DNA of 64,000 nt from Nocardioides sp. NBC_00368 (GTDB lineage Bacteria; Actinomycetota; Actinomycetes; Propionibacteriales; Nocardioidaceae), in contig NZ_CP107970.1 of NCBI RefSeq assembly GCF_036090055.1, positions 5,167,001-5,231,000 of the forward strand. The letters are read 5' to 3'. Of the stretch, positions 61,301 through 64,000 are shown piece by piece. The translations under genes were made by a program, and so were the position numbers. Below the pieces are notes generated by a model. It did not search any database. It was given only the letters and a program-made list of their open reading frames with translations, and was not told where the DNA came from. Each line of letters starts with the position of its first letter. Position 1 is the stretch's first letter.

Positions 61301-62152
61301 ATGGCCGCACCCGGCCGGAAGGTGCCGAAGGCCGCTCTGGTCGCCGTGCTCAGCGCCGCTCCGCGCCGCAAGCGCGCGCAGAAGGGCGAGAGCTGGCTCG
61401 GCTCGCCGCCCGCGCCGCTGCGCCGAGCGGCCGGGGAGGCCGACTCCGGACGTACCTATGACCCACCGGGCCGCCTCAAGGTTGCTCGTGCGCTCATCGA
61501 GCTGGCCCGGTTGGTGCCGCAGACGCTCGCGGCGCTGCTCTACGCCGGGGTGGTCTGGTCGCTCGTCTTGATCTGGGAGTCGGCCGATCTGATCGTCGCG
61601 GTCCTGGTCGCCGGGCCGGTGCTCGCGGCCGCCGGAGCGGTCGCGGCCGGCATCACCGTGGTGGCGAAATGGCTGCTCGTGGGCAGGGTCCGGGCCGGCT
61701 CGCACCCGCTGTGGAGCTGGTTCGTGTGGGCCAACGAGCTGGCCGACACCTTCGTCGAGGTGCTCGCCGCGCCCTGGTTCACCGGTGCCGTGTCGGGCAC
61801 CCCGGTGCTCAACCTGTGGTTCCGCGCGCTCGGCGCGAGGATCGGCCGCGGGGTGTGGATCGAGACCCACTGGCTTCCCGAGACCGACCTGGTCGAGCTC
61901 GGCGACGGCGCCACGGTCAACGCCGGCACCGTCGTGCAGACCCACCTCTTCCACGACCGCGTGCTCGCCCTCGACACGGTCACACTCAGGAGAGGCGCCA
62001 CGCTCGGCCCCAACTCGGTGATCCTGCCTGCCGCCGCCATCGGCCGGCACGCGGTCGTCGGCCCGGTCTCGCTGGTGATGCGCGGCGAGAACCTTCCGGA
62101 CAAGACGCTGTGGATCGGCAACCCGATCGGTCCCTGGGACCAGGCCGGCTGA
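58328..62152 (+). CDS. Pls/PosA-type non-ribosomal peptide synthetase (poly-amino-acid synthetase-like)
   Basis: 1274 residues. Adenylation domain (about 10-480): IFTSGSTGTPKGV, AFDASCEEIWLAW, NTYGPTEATV, YRSGDLV and SGKVDRDAL. Carrier domain: FFDLGGGSLTAAQM (pantetheine Ser 524). Then three units, each with a pair of membrane helices (about 581-655, 811-891, 1058-1118) followed by a soluble hexapeptide-repeat-like domain (718-794, 931-1018, 1171-1268). This is the architecture of epsilon-poly-lysine synthetase: six helices, three C-like domains and no thioesterase. Acidic E198 at the pocket position after FDASC suggests a basic amino acid. ATG 58328 has AAGGAC upstream. Confidence 0.88.
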   Translation: MRGDLAPEPRTLVDIFRATAAQVPEEPAVEAGNGLLTYAELEEAADGLAAELSAAGIGPGDKVGLRIASGTTDLYVAILGILCAGAAYVPVDADDPEERARLVFGEAQVAAVVTNDLRVTLVAGPREAREPEEPSTDDDAWVIFTSGSTGTPKGVAVTHRNAAAFVDAESRLFLQDAPIGVGDRVMAGLSVAFDASCEEIWLAWRYGACLVPAPRALVRSGVDVGPWLVANQITIVSTVPTLVALWPPASLDRVRLLITGGEAIPPELAARLVTSEREVWNTYGPTEATVVACGARLSAEGPVRIGLPLDGWDLAVVDPATGVPVPEGETGELIIGGVGLARYLDAAKDAEKYAPMPTLGWSRAYRSGDLVVNDPAGLLFGGRADDQIKLGGRRIELGEIDSALLQLDGVVGAAAAVRKSAAGNSLLVGYVTVDDTFDQGASVARLRADMPAALVPRLAVVDSLPTRTSGKVDRDALPWPLASTAGAGEGLSDTEAWLAGLWNDVLGAEVTGPTADFFDLGGGSLTAAQMVSLIRERFPEVALGDIYDRPTLGALAAYVDELGSSAAVSEREVPAVRLETQVAQVVATILLRCLAAPRWLTWTALGTTLAQPWATWLPALSWWVLVPAVLAFLTPPGRMLLAAGAARLILRGVRPGQHPRGGKVHLRLWLATHAVDELGAHGLAGAPWMLWYARLLGVRMGKNVDLHSLPPVTGMLTLGKGCSIEQEVDLSGHWIEGDVLHLGEVSVGDRARVGARSTLLPGARVGDDAEVGPGSAVFGTVPAGEFWSGSPATRAAREARGPWQPPQARAQVWMLLYGIAAAVLALLPAVAIGVGILVGVALAGVPGSYADVGPLLAWSPVAVAAGFLTLAALVWAVVRLAGLAIRPGVHPVRSLAGVAVWSTMQVLDEARTWLFPLYSSTLTPLWLRSLGAKIGRHVEASTVLMIPALTQVNDQSFLADDTLIGGYELGGGWLRVERVKIGKRAFVGNSGMAAPGRKVPKAALVAVLSAAPRRKRAQKGESWLGSPPAPLRRAAGEADSGRTYDPPGRLKVARALIELARLVPQTLAALLYAGVVWSLVLIWESADLIVAVLVAGPVLAAAGAVAAGITVVAKWLLVGRVRAGSHPLWSWFVWANELADTFVEVLAAPWFTGAVSGTPVLNLWFRALGARIGRGVWIETHWLPETDLVELGDGATVNAGTVVQTHLFHDRVLALDTVTLRRGATLGPNSVILPAAAIGRHAVVGPVSLVMRGENLPDKTLWIGNPIGPWDQAG

Positions 62153-62167
62153 GCGGGTGCCTCTACC

Positions 62168-63502
62168 ATGACCGCCGTGCCGAAGCTGCCCACCGCCGAC
62201 CCCTATCTCCCGGGACACGGGGACCTGTCGTGGAGCGCGACCCACTACGACCTCGACCTCACCTACGACCTGGTCGGCAACCGGCTCGCAGGCACGGCGA
62301 CGATCCGCGCGGTCGCGGTCGACGACATCAGCCGCGTCGTCCTCGATCTCGCCTACCTGCGGGTGCAGAAGGTGGCGATCGACGGCCGTCAGCCCGGCAA
62401 GTGGAGCCACCACGACCACCGCCTGGTCCTGAACCTCCGCTCCAGGATCGCGTCCGGCGAGGAGTTCGTGATCACGGTCAGGTACTCCGGCAAGCCCCGC
62501 CCGGTGGTGCTGCCCCACCACGGCGACGCCGGCTGGGAGGAGCTCGACGACGGCGTCATCGTCGCCGGCCAACCGCACGGTGCGCCGACCTGGTTCCCGT
62601 GCAACGACCGCCCTTCGGACAAGGCCCGCTACGCGATCAGCGTGACCACGGCGCCCGGCTATGCGGTCGTCTCCAACGGCGAGCTGACCTCCCGCGTACG
62701 CCGCGGCAGCGGGGAGACCTGGCGCTACTGGGAGGCCGAGCCGATGGCGACCTATCTCGCCACGGTGCAGATCGGGCGCTACCGGGTCATCGACATCGCG
62801 CCCACCGAGGGGCCGGGCGGCCGGGTGCCGATCCGGGCTGCGTACCCGGTCGACGCCACCGCCGGGTTCGAGGCCTCCTTCGGACGGCAGCGGGAGATGA
62901 TGGCCTACTTCACCTCGGTCTTCGGGCCCTACCCGTTCGCCTCCTACTCCGTCGTGGTCACCGACGACGAGCTCGAGATCCCGCTCGAGTCGCAGTCGCT
63001 GTCGACCTTCGGGCGCAACCACCTCACCGGCGAGTGGTCGGAGGTACGCCTCGTCGCCCATGAGCTCGCCCACCAGTGGTTCGGCAACGCGGTGACGCTG
63101 CGCGAGTGGCGCGACATCTGGCTGCACGAGGGCTTCGCCTGCTACAGCGAGTGGCTGTGGTCGGACGCCTCCGGAGGCCGCGCGTGCGGCGAGCACGCGC
63201 GGCACCACCACCGCCGACTGGCGGGGCTGCCGCAGGACCTGGTCCTCGCCGACCCCGGGTCCGCGGACATGTTCGACGACCGGGTCTACAAGCGTGGAGC
63301 GCTCACCCTGCACGCACTGCGCCGCACGGTCGGGGACGAGGCGTTCTTCCGGCTGCTGCGCACCTGGGTCGCCCGCCACAGCGGCGGCTCGGTCACCACC
63401 GCCGACTTCGAGGCGCTCGCGGCCGAGGTCTGCGGCCGTGACCTCACGCCGCTCTTCGACGCCTGGCTGCGGCGGCCGTCGCTGCCGGACCTGCCCGCCT
63501 GA
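62168..63502 (+). CDS. M1-family zinc metallopeptidase
   Basis: 444 residues and no signal peptide, so cytoplasmic. N-terminal beta-saddle domain (YDLDLTYDLVGNRLAGTATI), then a thermolysin-like catalytic domain with HELAHQWFG (298-306) and third ligand E321 in LHEGFACYSEW. The usual GxMEN aminopeptidase loop is replaced by PLESQS, as in short M1 members. It starts 15 bp after the Pls-like gene, so the two are probably cotranscribed and functionally linked, for example trimming or degrading the oligo-amino-acid product. That link is inference. Confidence 0.88.
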   Translation: MTAVPKLPTADPYLPGHGDLSWSATHYDLDLTYDLVGNRLAGTATIRAVAVDDISRVVLDLAYLRVQKVAIDGRQPGKWSHHDHRLVLNLRSRIASGEEFVITVRYSGKPRPVVLPHHGDAGWEELDDGVIVAGQPHGAPTWFPCNDRPSDKARYAISVTTAPGYAVVSNGELTSRVRRGSGETWRYWEAEPMATYLATVQIGRYRVIDIAPTEGPGGRVPIRAAYPVDATAGFEASFGRQREMMAYFTSVFGPYPFASYSVVVTDDELEIPLESQSLSTFGRNHLTGEWSEVRLVAHELAHQWFGNAVTLREWRDIWLHEGFACYSEWLWSDASGGRACGEHARHHHRRLAGLPQDLVLADPGSADMFDDRVYKRGALTLHALRRTVGDEAFFRLLRTWVARHSGGSVTTADFEALAAEVCGRDLTPLFDAWLRRPSLPDLPA

Positions 63503-63528
63503 TTGTCGCGCTGTCGTATCTTGGGCCC

Positions 63529-64000
63529 GTGCCCGAGCTGACCTTCCGTGACGCCACCTTCTCCGACGTGGATGCCCTGGTCGGGCTGATCGAGTCGGCC
63601 TACCGCGGCGATGCCTCCCGCGCCGGGTGGACCACCGAGGCCGACCTGCTGGCCGGCCAGCGCACCGACCCGGAGGGCGTGCGCGAGGTCATCGTGGCGC
63701 CGGGCTCCCGGCTGCTGGTCGCCGAACAGGCCGCCGCGCGGTCGGGGGAGATCGTCGCCTGCTGCCAGCTGCAGAAGCGCGAGGCGTACGTCTATTTCGG
63801 CATGTTCTCCGTCTCGCCGAGCCAGCAGGGCGCCGGTGTCGGCAAGGCCGTGATGGCCGAGGCCGAGCGGATCGCGCGCGAGTGGGGCGCCGAGGAGATC
63901 AGGATGACCGTGATCCGGCAGCGCGAGGACCTGATCGCGTTCTACGAGCGGCGGGGGTTCCGGCGTACGGGGCGCTTCGAGCCGTTCCCCTACGGCGACG
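63529..64000 (+). CDS. GNAT-family N-acetyltransferase (C-terminus outside the window)
   Basis: 157 residues are visible: TFRDATFSDVDALVGLIESA, the acetyl-CoA-binding VSPSQQGAGVGKAVMAEAE and IAFYERRGFRRTG are classical GNAT elements. The start is GTG 63529, 26 bp after the M1 gene and codirectional. It could acetylate an amine of the amino-acid product of the neighbouring synthetase, but no substrate can be read. Confidence 0.85.
   Translation, partial: MPELTFRDATFSDVDALVGLIESAYRGDASRAGWTTEADLLAGQRTDPEGVREVIVAPGSRLLVAEQAAARSGEIVACCQLQKREAYVYFGMFSVSPSQQGAGVGKAVMAEAERIAREWGAEEIRMTVIRQREDLIAFYERRGFRRTGRFEPFPYGD

Noticed and set aside
58241..63379. A 1712-codon open frame antisense to the Pls-like and M1 peptidase genes
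   Set aside because: Arg/Gly/Asp/Val-rich composition typical of the antisense frame of high-GC genes; the plus strand carries recognisable domains throughout.

Overview
The window is about 70% G+C, densely coded on both strands, with many GTG starts and 4-base start/stop overlaps. It carries mshA (mycothiol), senX3-regX3/phoU with a Streptomyces-type PHO box, carD, an F420-dependent LLM oxidoreductase, DUF3263 and a SAM riboswitch. This points to a chromosomal segment of an actinomycete. The mix of ectoine, homogentisate, trehalose and steroid-type acyl-CoA genes fits Nocardioidaceae or a relative, but the family is inferred from gene content only.

Layout. 1-2.2 kb: ectoine synthesis (ectC partial; ectA and ectB fused into one frame). 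2.3-5.5 kb: tyrosine/homogentisate catabolism (IclR regulator, hmgA, fahA) with three overlapping operator dyads. 5.5-11.2 kb: a cellobiose-type beta-glucoside operon (lipoprotein binding protein, two permeases, GH1 glucosidase, LacI regulator) with two LacI operators and a Crp/GlxR box at its promoter, followed by a class II aldolase. 12.3-20 kb: typA, a protealysin-like M4 protease with a C-terminal emfourin-like domain, a racemase-like protein, an SDR, mshA-ybjN and an EamA transporter. 20-22.5 kb: a divergent GlxA-type regulator and MFS pair. 22.6-26.8 kb: the phosphate-control locus regX3-senX3 / PHO box / phoU, then gpmA and a lipoprotein. 26.9-33.4 kb: UbiA-type prenyltransferase, carD, two IspD-family genes, nirD, ispF, cysS, rlmB. 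33.4-43.7 kb: metallophosphoesterase, AGCS symporter, tRNA-Thr(TGT), HNH protein, pdxY, rhomboid, ung, LLM oxidoreductase, a frameshifted glutamate-synthase-like gene and a Gfo/Idh/MocA dehydrogenase. 43.8-51.1 kb: otsA, DUF3263, LytR_C protein, otsB, lon with an HspR-type operator, an isochorismatase-like hydrolase and a truncated GlxA-type regulator. 51.2-57.1 kb: SAM-riboswitch-controlled thrC, an SGNH hydrolase and two tandem acyl-CoA synthetase paralogues. 57.1-64 kb: a deleted ECF sigma gene beside its DGPF/YCII partner, a 1274-residue Pls/PosA-type (poly-amino-acid) NRPS, an M1 peptidase and a partial GNAT.

Most notable. (1) Two convergent IspD-family genes show complementary losses: the minus-strand IspD keeps the cis active-site residues but lacks the two residues normally donated by the partner subunit, while the plus-strand homologue keeps those two and has lost the cis site. 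This suggests an obligate heterodimeric IspD. (2) The ECF42-like sigma gene has lost its whole centre, yet an ECF42-like promoter still precedes the DGPF gene. (3) The ectA-ectB fusion. (4) An acyl-CoA synthetase paralogue lacking its catalytic lysine. (5) A pair of near-identical inverted palindromic elements 30 kb apart and a second nested palindrome family. (6) The Pls-like synthetase next to an M1 peptidase and a GNAT.

Limits: everything is read by eye. No alignment, fold or database search was run, so residue correspondences with reference enzymes come from memory of those families.
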